The translations under genes and the position numbers were made by a program. A stretch of DNA of 64,000 nt from Deltaproteobacteria bacterium (GTDB lineage: Bacteria; Myxococcota_A; Polyangia; Polyangiales; Polyangiaceae), in contig QJWJ01000353.1 in NCBI GenBank assembly GCA_003235365.1, positions 1 through 64,000 of the forward strand, in the 5' to 3' direction. Positions within the stretch are counted from its first letter, which is position 1. Each line of letters starts with the position of its first letter. This document shows positions 9,967 through 19,282 of this stretch, in pieces. A model generated the notes under the pieces. It saw only the letters and a list, made by a program, of their open reading frames with translations, was not told the origin of the DNA and did not search any database.

Positions 9967-12306
9967 ATGCAGATACGAATTGCAAAGGGGATCCGGTCGC
10001 TGGCCACTTGGTGCGCCCTTGCCTTGACGTGGAGCTGCGACGAGGGCGCGACTGAATCGTCATCGGATGCTCGGGCGAGGAAGGGCGAACTGGACGCGGG
10101 CCACCAGACGCCGAGCGGCAAGCGCGGCGATCCGCCACAGCCAGCCAAGCCCCGAAGCGAACTCGACTCGGGAACCGCCGGACCCGCAACGGGGCCCGAA
10201 CAGACGCCGCAGGCTTCAGGCGACCCCGCTGGGCCCACGCAGTCTGCGAATGACCCGAACGATGCCAGCACCCCCGTCTCCGAGCCGACAGCGAAAACAG
10301 GGAGTCACCCCATCCTGTTCGTGACGCAAGTGCCCGTCGAAGGCTTCACCACTCTCAGTTCCACCTTCGGCAATCACCGGGGGACGATTGGTTCGGCGCC
10401 ACGCGGTGGAGATCTGATGATCCTCTACCCTGACGGAACGCTGCGCAATCTGACCCGCGAAGCTGGGTTCGGCTCCGAGGGAGAACAGCAGGACGAAAAT
10501 GCCATCGCCGTCCGCGAGCCGACGGTGCACTGGAGCGGGAAGAAGGCTGTGTTTTCGATGGTCGTGGGGGCGCCACCTCAACAGTACCAGCACGTATACC
10601 CACCGTGGCAGCTGTACGAGGTGAGCGGCCTCGAACGAGGGGAGACGGCAACCATCACCAAGGTCTCCGATCAACCCGAAGACTACAACAACGTTTCCCC
10701 CCTGTACGCCACGGACGGCGAAGACATTCTCTTCACTTCAGATCGGCCTCTGGACGGTGCAGAACACCTCTACCCGCAGCTGGACGAGTACGAAAGTGCT
10801 GCGACGGTAACTGGGATCTACCGGCTGAGCCCAGGCGATGGGGAGCTCATACTGCTCGAGCACGCACCGAGTGGCGCCTTCTCTCCCACCATCGACAGTT
10901 TCGGGCGAGTCATTTTCACCAAGTGGGATCACCTACAGCGCGATCAGCAGGCACTCCCCGATTACGAACCGATCACCTATGTCGACGAATCCCCCGATTC
11001 CGAGTCGAGCACCGAGATCGCCGGGGCCGAGGTCTTTCCCGAGGCGCGTGAAACTGAGGGTAACGTGTCAGGTCACACCTTCAATCACTTCTTCCCCTGG
11101 GAAATGAATGAAGACGGAACCGCTGAAGAGACGGTGAACCACGTTGGCCGGCACGAGTTCGGCGGGTCGTACACGGAGGGTTCGTTCACCAATGATGACA
11201 ACCTCAGCTACTATGCGCCCGAGGAGTACCACGCCAATCGCCTCTCTCTGGGCGGCGACGGTGGTACGTTTCACATCAAAGAGGACCCGCTACACCCGGG
11301 CAGCTACTACGCGACCGTGGCCCCCGAGTTCTACACCGCTGGCGGTGGACAGCTGATCCGCTTCGACGGGCATCCCTCCAAGAGCGCCGAAGAGATGGTG
11401 GTCGAAGCGGTGACCACCGAGAATGAGGGGCACTATCGAAGTCCGCTACCCTTGCGCGACGGACGACTCGTGGCCGTCTACACAGCGAGTTCCGAGTACG
11501 CCACCATCGACTATGGCGAGCGCACGACGACCAACTACGACTATCGGCTCTACGCGCTCGAGCCTTCTGGCGGATCCATGCGCGCTGCCACGGCATTGAC
11601 CGCCGGGATCAGCAAGCGCGTCACGTGGTGGGACCCCGACAGGAGTATCACCTGGGACGGTCCGCTTTGGGAGCTGGACCCCGTCGAGGTCGTTTCACGT
11701 CCCGCGCCAACACCACGAACGACGCAACTGGAGGAGCCCGAGCTCGCAGTATTGAACGAGTTGGGTGTAGATGAAGGAGAGCTACAGCGTTGGCTACGCG
11801 ACAATCAGCTAGCGCTGATCGTGATGCGCAACGTGACGCTGCGGGATCGAGCCGACCTCAATCAGCCGTACAACCTGCGTGTACCGGGTGGCACCGAAGC
11901 CATCGCGACGAGCGGTGAGGCCTATGACGTCAGCCATCTCCAAGTGTTTCAGGCCGAGGCGGTCCGTGGCTATGGTTCGATCGAGGGCCGACGCCTGTTG
12001 GCTCGTCCGCTCCGTCAGACCCCATTGTCCGAAACCGGTGTGGTCCCTGGGAGCACGGCCATCGGTGAGGACGGCTCGGTTGCCGCGTTCGTGCCCGCGC
12101 GGCGCGCACTGAGCTGGCAACTGGTCAGTCCCGAGGGTGAACCCGTGGTGCGCGAGCGCAACTGGCTTTCGTTCCAGGCGGGCGAAATCCGCGCCTGCCC
12201 CTCCTGCCACGGGATCAACGAGCTCTCCCAACTCGGCACTCCGACCCCGCAGAACGAACCCGACGCTCTGCGCGCGCTGCTCGAGCGGTGGCTCGAAGGG
12301 CGGTAA
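9967..12306 (+). CDS. Lipoprotein related to hydrazine-synthase alpha subunit-like (HzsA-like) proteins, C-terminal CxxCH
   Basis: Lipobox region CALALTWSCDEG; PILFVTQVPVEGF...GNHRGT..SAPRGGDLMILYPDGTLRNLT; DILFTSDRP; C-terminal ACPSCHGINE. Confidence 0.6.
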   Translation: MQIRIAKGIRSLATWCALALTWSCDEGATESSSDARARKGELDAGHQTPSGKRGDPPQPAKPRSELDSGTAGPATGPEQTPQASGDPAGPTQSANDPNDASTPVSEPTAKTGSHPILFVTQVPVEGFTTLSSTFGNHRGTIGSAPRGGDLMILYPDGTLRNLTREAGFGSEGEQQDENAIAVREPTVHWSGKKAVFSMVVGAPPQQYQHVYPPWQLYEVSGLERGETATITKVSDQPEDYNNVSPLYATDGEDILFTSDRPLDGAEHLYPQLDEYESAATVTGIYRLSPGDGELILLEHAPSGAFSPTIDSFGRVIFTKWDHLQRDQQALPDYEPITYVDESPDSESSTEIAGAEVFPEARETEGNVSGHTFNHFFPWEMNEDGTAEETVNHVGRHEFGGSYTEGSFTNDDNLSYYAPEEYHANRLSLGGDGGTFHIKEDPLHPGSYYATVAPEFYTAGGGQLIRFDGHPSKSAEEMVVEAVTTENEGHYRSPLPLRDGRLVAVYTASSEYATIDYGERTTTNYDYRLYALEPSGGSMRAATALTAGISKRVTWWDPDRSITWDGPLWELDPVEVVSRPAPTPRTTQLEEPELAVLNELGVDEGELQRWLRDNQLALIVMRNVTLRDRADLNQPYNLRVPGGTEAIATSGEAYDVSHLQVFQAEAVRGYGSIEGRRLLARPLRQTPLSETGVVPGSTAIGEDGSVAAFVPARRALSWQLVSPEGEPVVRERNWLSFQAGEIRACPSCHGINELSQLGTPTPQNEPDALRALLERWLEGR

Positions 12307-12314
12307 CCCCACCC

Positions 12315-12468
12315 AGAGCACCAATCAGCTTGCCAGTGCACGGAAATGCCCAGAAAAATCGCCCCAGCGGGGGCGAGGGCGTTTTTCGGGGCCACGTTCG
12401 GGCACTCTTGCTCGCAGCTCGGTGCTCTAGGTTGTTGGTTTGTCGCGACACTCAACATGATTGCCGCT
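12315..12468 (+). repeat. Copy A of ~155-bp interspersed intergenic element
   Basis: Terminal inverted repeat agagcacc (12315-12322)/ggtgctct (12421-12428); internal hairpin tcgcccc-agcg-ggggcga (12359-12376); near-identical to 38312-38466 and reverse complement of 57149-57303. Confidence 0.9.
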
Positions 12469-12801
12469 GTAGCCACGGGCAACGGCAATCGGCGGCGACG
12501 AACCACACAGCCTCCAGGTCCCCGCTCAGACGCGCCTCGGATGCACCGTGTCGCACCGTCAGCCGCTGCCGGTCGTTCCAGGGAGGTCGGACCACAACCA
12601 GGGTGGGGCGACTCGGTAATGCCCTGTGCGCGGAGGAAACACACCGAAGCGCGCCCGACCCCGAATTGGCTCACCGCGGGCGTACGAGTGCCCGCAAACG
12701 GTGGTCCTGTTTGGACCAAACCGGGAAGGGCGGAACTAGCTCCGAGGATCTGCCCGCTATCCCTGCCACATCCGGGCGAACCGCGATAACGTTCACGTTC
12801 G

Positions 12802-15129
12802 ATGACGGACTCGAAGCCGCCCGCTGCGCCAAAACTCGGCGAACCGCCAAACCTCGATATCATCCCCGGACCGAACAAGGCTTTCGTGGCTGTTCTCGAT
12901 TCGGTGCCGGGGTCCTGGTACTTCGCGCGGCGCGATGGGAGCTTTGCCTACGTCAATCTCGGAGCGTGCTCGTCACTGGGGTACTCGCGCGATCAACTGC
13001 TCCAAACGACGATCTTTTCAATCGACCCCGTGATGACTCCCGAACTCTGGGAGCATCTGTGGACCAGCAAGCGGCCCAGCGACACGATGACCCTGCGTAC
13101 GACTCATCGGCGGCGCGATGGTGTCGATTTTCCGGTAGAGGTCCGCGCCTCACGACTCGTCATCGACGGTGAAGACCTCGCGGTATCCTATTCCGTCGAC
13201 CTGACGGCGAGTGAACGCACTCGGGAGGCGCTCGCAAAGACGGAAGCCGAACTCGAACGTTTGCTGACGCACCTGCCGGATTTGGTCTTTCGCTTGCGGC
13301 GCGCGCCCTCGGTCGCCTGGCTATTTACCACCCCGAGTTGCAAGAATCTGCTCGGGTACGAGCCTGACGAGCTCGTATCCGGTGTGGTCAGCTTGGACCG
13401 CTTGATCCATCCCCACGACATCGAGATGTTCCTCGCCCTCGACGAAGCCGAAGCGGGGCGTTCCCACAAGATCCGTTTCCTCCACAAAGACGGGCACATC
13501 GTTTGGATGGGCGTGCGGGCGACCGCCATTCAAGATACCGAGACGGGCGGGTTGGTGATCGAGGGGGTTGCGCGCGACATCAGCAAGCGGCACCAGGCGG
13601 AATTGCAGCGCAACCGACTGTTGACCGGCATCGAACACTCGGCCGAAGCAATCGTCATCACCGACGCCGAAGGACGGCTGGAGTACGTCAACCCAGCGTA
13701 TGAACGCTCCACCGGCCTCGACAGCGAGCACGTGCTGGGCATGCCGTGGTCAGCACTCGAAGTCCGTAAAGATCCGACCCTACTCGCTGAACTGAATCGG
13801 GTGCTGGTCGAGGGCGTGACCTGGGCCGGGCGGATCAAGAGTCTTCGCGTCGACGGCGAAACCTACGATGAAGAGCTGACTCTCTCGCCGTTCCGCGACG
13901 CCGACGGTGCGTTCGCAGGTTTGGTCGCAGTCAAGCGAGACGTGACGGAACAGCTGAAACTCGAAGCCCAGTTGATTCAGGCTCAGAAGATGGAGGCCGT
14001 CGGACAGCTCGCCGGAGGCATTGCGCACGACTTCAACAACCTGCTGTTCATCGCGCTTGGCAACATCGACTTGCTGCGGCGGTTGTCTTCTGACGAGCGA
14101 GTTTCGCAGAGACTCCACGACGCACAGTCAGCGCTCGAACGAGCAGCGGGTTTGGTCAAGCAACTACTCACCTTCAGTCGCAAGGGCAACGTCGAAACGT
14201 CGGTGCTACCGCTGGAGAAGGTGCTGCAGAATTCACACGGAATGCTCAGCCGTCTGCTCGGCGAGCACATCCACCTCGACTTTCAATACGCGGCTGACAC
14301 CCCGTTGCTGCTCGTCGGCAACGCACCACAGATCGAACAAGTCATCGTCAACCTGTGCGTCAATGCGCGAGACGCGATGCCTGAGGGGGGCTCACTCCGA
14401 GTCACCCTAGAAGCAGTGGACCGCGACGACTTGCCGGAGTTCGCGGCGTCATCGATCGCGGAGCAGTTCGCGCGCGTCACCGTCAGCGACACCGGGCACG
14501 GGATGTCCCCCGACGTACTGGAGCGGGTGTTCGAACCCTTCTTCACTACCAAGGCTCCCGGCAAGGGCAGCGGGCTCGGGCTGGCCACGGCCTATGGGAT
14601 CGTTCAGCAGCACTTCGGTCACATGCATGTCGAATCGGAGCCGGGAGCAGGGACCAAGTTCTTCATCTACTTGCCGCTCAGCGACGCCGCGGCGCCGTCG
14701 CCACCATCGTCGCGCTCGGCATTGATGCTCAGTGGAGGCGGGCGCTGGGTGTTGGTTGCGGAAGACGAACCGGCAGTTCGGCAGCTGCTCGCCTGCTACC
14801 TCGAAGACGTCGGATTTCGTGTAGTGGTCGTGGAGAACGGGCGAGCCGCGATCGCCGCACTCCAGGAGCAAGACCCCGTTTTCGCGTTGGTCGTACTGGA
14901 CGCCGTCATGCCCGAACTCGGCGGGCGCGCGGTGCTCCAACACATGCGTGAAAACGGCATCCAGACACCGGTACTCTTCGTGACCGGCTACGACAACGAG
15001 TCACTGGCCGAGGTTCACGACGCGCCCAACGTTGCAACCATGACCAAACCGTTCGATCCCAGGACGCTCAATCGCCAAGCCGCGAAGCTGTTGGGGCTGC
15101 GACGCTCGGCTGGTCTGCAAGTTGGGTAA
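12802..15129 (+). CDS. Hybrid PAS-PAS-PAS histidine kinase with C-terminal receiver
   Basis: PAS/PAC segments; H-box GGIAHDFNNLL; HATPase motifs NLCVNARDAMP, DTGHGM, GKGSGLGLATAYGI; receiver VLVAEDEPAVR...LVVLDAVMPELGG. Confidence 0.9.
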   Translation: MTDSKPPAAPKLGEPPNLDIIPGPNKAFVAVLDSVPGSWYFARRDGSFAYVNLGACSSLGYSRDQLLQTTIFSIDPVMTPELWEHLWTSKRPSDTMTLRTTHRRRDGVDFPVEVRASRLVIDGEDLAVSYSVDLTASERTREALAKTEAELERLLTHLPDLVFRLRRAPSVAWLFTTPSCKNLLGYEPDELVSGVVSLDRLIHPHDIEMFLALDEAEAGRSHKIRFLHKDGHIVWMGVRATAIQDTETGGLVIEGVARDISKRHQAELQRNRLLTGIEHSAEAIVITDAEGRLEYVNPAYERSTGLDSEHVLGMPWSALEVRKDPTLLAELNRVLVEGVTWAGRIKSLRVDGETYDEELTLSPFRDADGAFAGLVAVKRDVTEQLKLEAQLIQAQKMEAVGQLAGGIAHDFNNLLFIALGNIDLLRRLSSDERVSQRLHDAQSALERAAGLVKQLLTFSRKGNVETSVLPLEKVLQNSHGMLSRLLGEHIHLDFQYAADTPLLLVGNAPQIEQVIVNLCVNARDAMPEGGSLRVTLEAVDRDDLPEFAASSIAEQFARVTVSDTGHGMSPDVLERVFEPFFTTKAPGKGSGLGLATAYGIVQQHFGHMHVESEPGAGTKFFIYLPLSDAAAPSPPSSRSALMLSGGGRWVLVAEDEPAVRQLLACYLEDVGFRVVVVENGRAAIAALQEQDPVFALVVLDAVMPELGGRAVLQHMRENGIQTPVLFVTGYDNESLAEVHDAPNVATMTKPFDPRTLNRQAAKLLGLRRSAGLQVG

Positions 15130-15402
15130 CGAGGGTCAGTCGAACGACGCCGCCACCGCGCCGCGTCACTCCCAAGAAGACCCGCGAGCGGACCAATCTG
15201 ACTGCGAAGCGTCGACTTCACCCTTTCAGTCACTGCCTGCGATCGGCACGCACGCGCCTTCCCGAGCCAAGGTAACTCTACGCTGAGACCGGCGCTGAGA
15301 CCGCTCCCATGCCGAGACCGTGACGATCACGGCGCACGATCGTTGGACGGGCCACCTGTAGATGACTTGAGCGCACGAGAGCCTGGTGGTAGCGAATCGT
15401 CC

Positions 15403-16617
15403 GTGAAAGCACCGCTGCGAAATTGGGTCGTTTTGGCTGTGTTGCTCCCGGCAGCATGTTCCGACGGCAACGTCGACGACAACGCCGCTGGGGCGACCGG
15501 CACAGGCACTGACGGCCCCCATGCTCCGGGCAGTACGGTGATACCCGTGACGGGTACTGGGACGCTGCCGAGCGCGTCTCCCAGCGCACCGACGCCGTCA
15601 CCCTTGGGGACAACCGATAACCCGACGCCACAAATACCGCCAAGCGACGCGCCGGGTGCCCCCACAGCCAATGCAACGCCTGAACCGGCGGCAGTCGTCC
15701 CCAGCAGCCCCGCAACGATCCCCTCCAGCGAACCAGCTCCGGTGGCCAGTTCCACCGCAGGCGGCCCCGAGGCACCGCCCCCCGTGGATCAGCCGTCGGG
15801 CACACCGTCGAGCGTCACGCCCGAGCCCACCGTTCAACCGAGCGACGACCCGACGCAGCCCGGACCTGACGCGATACCCGACGGCCCATCGGTGTTGGGA
15901 CAGGCGGTGATGAGCGGCGAAGGAACGTCTGACGAACGCTACTCCGGCGGCGATGTCACGCGAAACGGCCAGAACTACTACTTCATGTCCAACGGCTGGG
16001 GTCCGGGTTTCGACCACCACGTCGTTTCGTGGGAGGGAACGTCGTTCACCATCGAAAGCATGGAAGGAACGGTCGGCAGCAACTACGAGCCGGCGTCCTA
16101 CCCCACGGTGTTCTGTGGTAACTACTCCAGTGAGAAGTCCAAAGAGTGTGGACTACCCGCCCCACTCGCCGACATCGAACAGCTCCGTACCGGCTGGCGC
16201 TGGGACCCGGGCGGCAATAGCGGCGAGTACAATGCGGCGTACGACATCTGGCTCGGAGATGGCGACGGCTTTGCTGGGTTCGCAATGGTGTGGCTACGTG
16301 ATCCCCCCGGGCAACAACCCGCAGGTCAACCGATCCTGGACGACGTCGAGGTAGCCAATGTTCCCGGCACCTGGGACGTCTGGCAAGGGACGGTCTTTGG
16401 GAGCGTGCCCATCATCAACTGGGTGCGCAACGAAGGCGAAGACATGACCGAACTCGAGTTCGACATCATGGACTTCGTCCGCGACGCTGAGGCGCGCGGC
16501 CTCGAATTGCCCGGCAACGTCGTCAACGCTGTCGCGGTCGGATTCGAGATCTGGCAAGGCCCGGTCACCAACCTCGTGAGCGAGGACTTCTACCTCGACG
16601 TAGTCCTCGAGTTGTAA
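15403..16617 (+). CDS. Lipoprotein with Pro/Thr/Ser-rich linker and GH12-like glycoside hydrolase domain
   Basis: Probable GTG start VKAPLRNWVVLAVLLPAACSDG; long PT/PS linker; GH12-like YYFMSNGWGPGFDHHVVSWEG...GEYNAAYDIWLGDGDGFAGFAMVWL. Confidence 0.65.
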   Translation: MKAPLRNWVVLAVLLPAACSDGNVDDNAAGATGTGTDGPHAPGSTVIPVTGTGTLPSASPSAPTPSPLGTTDNPTPQIPPSDAPGAPTANATPEPAAVVPSSPATIPSSEPAPVASSTAGGPEAPPPVDQPSGTPSSVTPEPTVQPSDDPTQPGPDAIPDGPSVLGQAVMSGEGTSDERYSGGDVTRNGQNYYFMSNGWGPGFDHHVVSWEGTSFTIESMEGTVGSNYEPASYPTVFCGNYSSEKSKECGLPAPLADIEQLRTGWRWDPGGNSGEYNAAYDIWLGDGDGFAGFAMVWLRDPPGQQPAGQPILDDVEVANVPGTWDVWQGTVFGSVPIINWVRNEGEDMTELEFDIMDFVRDAEARGLELPGNVVNAVAVGFEIWQGPVTNLVSEDFYLDVVLEL

Positions 16618-16799
16618 CGACCCAACGACCGCCACGCTTCCCCCGCAGCTCCAAGTTTCCGAGGGGTTGAAGCACAAACCCCCATCGGCACCACCCGTGG
16701 CTACATACCTTTGACGGGTGATGCGGTACAGTTGGACGCGGGTGGGGCCATCACGGCCCTGACGAGCCGGACCCCGTTCGGACCTGAGGAGAAAGCGAC

Positions 16800-17447
16800 G
16801 TGCCATCGTTCAGCGTTCGAACTTCGCCCAATGCGACGGGCCGATTTCATCGACCTCTCTGGATCGCGCTCGCATTGACGCTTGTCGTGTCATGCGGGGA
16901 GTCAGGCGAGCCTGAACCCCAAGACCTCTCAACCCGGGACGCAGCCGACAACTTCAAACCTTGCGGAGGTGACCCGACCGGGACGTGGACGATGACGCTG
17001 CTCGTGTACGAAGGCAAGGACGACTGCTCGAAGACACGTGCTGAGTTCGAGCCCAAGAAGAGCTTTCTCTACTTTGCCGAACCACACCTCGAAAACGTTC
17101 CCGGATCGTACGTGACGACGTTCGGCTCGGATGAACCCGACGGCAGGGTCGAGAAGACGGTGGGTGACGAATGCTTGGAAGGCAGTTCTTGCGAAGCGCA
17201 TCTGGCGGATGACGACGAGCCGCCAATCTGTTCCGAAGCGAAGGACGCCTGCGTTTGTGTATTCTACGTCGCTCCGCGCGCCGACATCGCAGCGGCGTTT
17301 TGGGTCACCGACAAGCATACGCTGAAGACGACCGATTCCTCCGGCAAGACCCTGAACAGTGCCACTTACTGTGTATCGCCTGAGTACCTGGTGATCAGAA
17401 GCGACGGCGACGAGAACGACGTGTGGACCTACGTCGCAGAGCGGTAG
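16800..17447 (+). CDS. Hypothetical lipoprotein
   Basis: Signal/lipobox ALTLVVSCGESG; Cys-containing secreted domain, family not recognised. Confidence 0.55.
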   Translation: MPSFSVRTSPNATGRFHRPLWIALALTLVVSCGESGEPEPQDLSTRDAADNFKPCGGDPTGTWTMTLLVYEGKDDCSKTRAEFEPKKSFLYFAEPHLENVPGSYVTTFGSDEPDGRVEKTVGDECLEGSSCEAHLADDDEPPICSEAKDACVCVFYVAPRADIAAAFWVTDKHTLKTTDSSGKTLNSATYCVSPEYLVIRSDGDENDVWTYVAER

Positions 17448-17454
17448 ATGCTTG

Positions 17455-17484
17455 AATTGTCGCGGCAATCAACCGGATTGCCGC
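17455..17484 (+). repeat. Stand-alone copy of the tail hairpin of the interspersed element
   Basis: attgtcgcggcaatcaaccggattgccgc: stem gcggcaatc (17462-17470)/gattgccgc (17476-17484), preceded by ttgtcgcgg as in the tails of copies B and C. Confidence 0.65.
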
Positions 17485-17551
17485 ACTGGTACTGCCTTTG
17501 CTGTCGCTCAGCCACCTGCTCGACCAAGCAGGCCGGCAACCGTGCCAAACA

Positions 17552-18901
17552 TCATCGGCCGAGGAATTCGAGGAGCCAAGTCATGGCAGGACGCTGCACC
17601 CCGTCACTGCTCATCAACCCGCTGTTGGTGACCCAGGTCGCGCCTTCGATGTATCCCCACAGCGTGATCCCAGGCACGTTGGGGTTGTCCCAGAACATCG
17701 TGAACATCGCTTCCATCACGTCGCGCTGCCGGCCATCGTCGGCGATGTTCAAATCGAACTCGGTAATGTAAACGGGCAACCCGGTCTGCGATGCAATCGC
17801 GTCGATGTAGCCCTGCACCGTGCTGGCCGAGAGGTTCGCTGCCGCATGGGTTTGCGCACCGACTGCGTCAATCGGCGCGCCAGCTGCCTTGATACGATTG
17901 ACGATGTCGATCGTGTGGTTGTTGTCGTTGGGGTTCTCGACGTTGTTGTAGTCGTTGAGGATCAGGATCGCATCGGGACAGTATTGGTCCGCCCACTTGA
18001 AGGCTTGCACGATCCAGTCGTAGCCGCTCTCGCCGTCGCCCCCCAACGCGGCGATGTACACGGGCGAAGTGTGCGGTGGCGGCTCGTTGACCACGTCGAT
18101 GATCGGCGTGTCAGGATAGCGCTCGCAGAACAGACGAATCCACTCCTCGACTTCCTCCCGCTGTTCCGTTGCTGAAAGGCCATCGAGCCAGCTCGGCTGC
18201 TGCCGACCCCAGATGAAGTTGTGGTGTTTGAAGATGATGCCGTGGGTCTGGGCGTACTCGTACATGGCATCGACGCTCGACCAATTCATCTGGTCGCGCG
18301 TGCGTTCGATGGAACCCCACTTGCCCGCGTTCTCCGCGGTGAACTGATCCCAATACAGACTGAAGTCGTCGCGAACCTCGCCGCGCGTGTCGATGTTGCC
18401 GACGAACTTGGTCCGGGGCGTGGGCCCGATCGTCCCACCGTCTTCGGCGCTCGAGACTGATGTGCCACCTGCGCCCCCTAGTCCGACGCCGAGCCCCGCG
18501 TCGGCGCCCGGGTTTGCGCCGCCGCCGGCGTCTTCTCCAACAGAATCACGTCCACCCGCGCCTGTGCCAGGCCCGTCGGGGCGAGCACCACCTACACCGG
18601 AAGAACTGGTCATGTCCCGCGTGGGCTCCGATGCCAACGGCCGAGCGCTGGTCGTGCCGATCGTGCTCGCCGCAACCGGAACGCCGCTGGGCACGCCAGC
18701 CGTGGGTTGATCCGTCGCTCGATTGGCGGTTGCGGACGCGCTCCCTGGTGTATCCGCAGCAGACGTAGTCCCGCTGATAGCTCCCGTTCCTTCGCCCGAC
18801 TGGGCCGGTGGTCCATCGCATCCGTGCGCGATGGCAGCGAGCACCAGCGGCAAGGCCAGCCTCACAGCTGCAGAGAAGCGATGATCGAGTCGGAAGGTCA
18901 C
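17552..18901 (-). CDS. GH10 endo-1,4-beta-xylanase, lipoprotein
   Basis: KFVGNI...YWDQFTAENAGKWGSIE...HNFIWGRQQPSWL...IIDVVNEPP...TEFDLNIADDGRQ...GITLWGYIEG; lipobox ALPLVLAAIAHGC. Confidence 0.9.
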   Translation of the reverse strand: MTFRLDHRFSAAVRLALPLVLAAIAHGCDGPPAQSGEGTGAISGTTSAADTPGSASATANRATDQPTAGVPSGVPVAASTIGTTSARPLASEPTRDMTSSSGVGGARPDGPGTGAGGRDSVGEDAGGGANPGADAGLGVGLGGAGGTSVSSAEDGGTIGPTPRTKFVGNIDTRGEVRDDFSLYWDQFTAENAGKWGSIERTRDQMNWSSVDAMYEYAQTHGIIFKHHNFIWGRQQPSWLDGLSATEQREEVEEWIRLFCERYPDTPIIDVVNEPPPHTSPVYIAALGGDGESGYDWIVQAFKWADQYCPDAILILNDYNNVENPNDNNHTIDIVNRIKAAGAPIDAVGAQTHAAANLSASTVQGYIDAIASQTGLPVYITEFDLNIADDGRQRDVMEAMFTMFWDNPNVPGITLWGYIEGATWVTNSGLMSSDGVQRPAMTWLLEFLGR

Positions 18902-19282
18902 GACTCGTTGATGGGTTGACGTCGAGATTCTGGTGTCGTTCGGCGGAACCGGGCCGCTGGCGGCAAGCCGGGGCTCCCGACTACGAGGGAACGGCGGACC
19001 TCGATCGAGTTGTCAGAGCGGTTCACCTTCTCCCGCCCCACGTAGAATTATCCCCGGACGTGGAAGCCCAGCTCCGGGAGTCCAAGCGACCCGCATGTCT
19101 CACCAAAACCACAACAACGCGCTGACCGGCGTGAATACGGATCCCCCACAGTGGGCATTGTCTCTGACACCAGCCGTGATGGGTAACACACTGAACATCG
19201 ACAACCGCTTCCGCCGCCCTCGTCGGCCGCGCAGTGCACGACACGAAGCTGCTCAGCTCGAAGTGCGTGGCAGGGGGTCGGC

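Noticed and set aside
12015-12878. 287-aa minus-strand ORF spanning element copy A
   Set aside because: Overlaps the 3' end of the HzsA-like gene and start of the kinase; only the element-derived part is shared with other copies.
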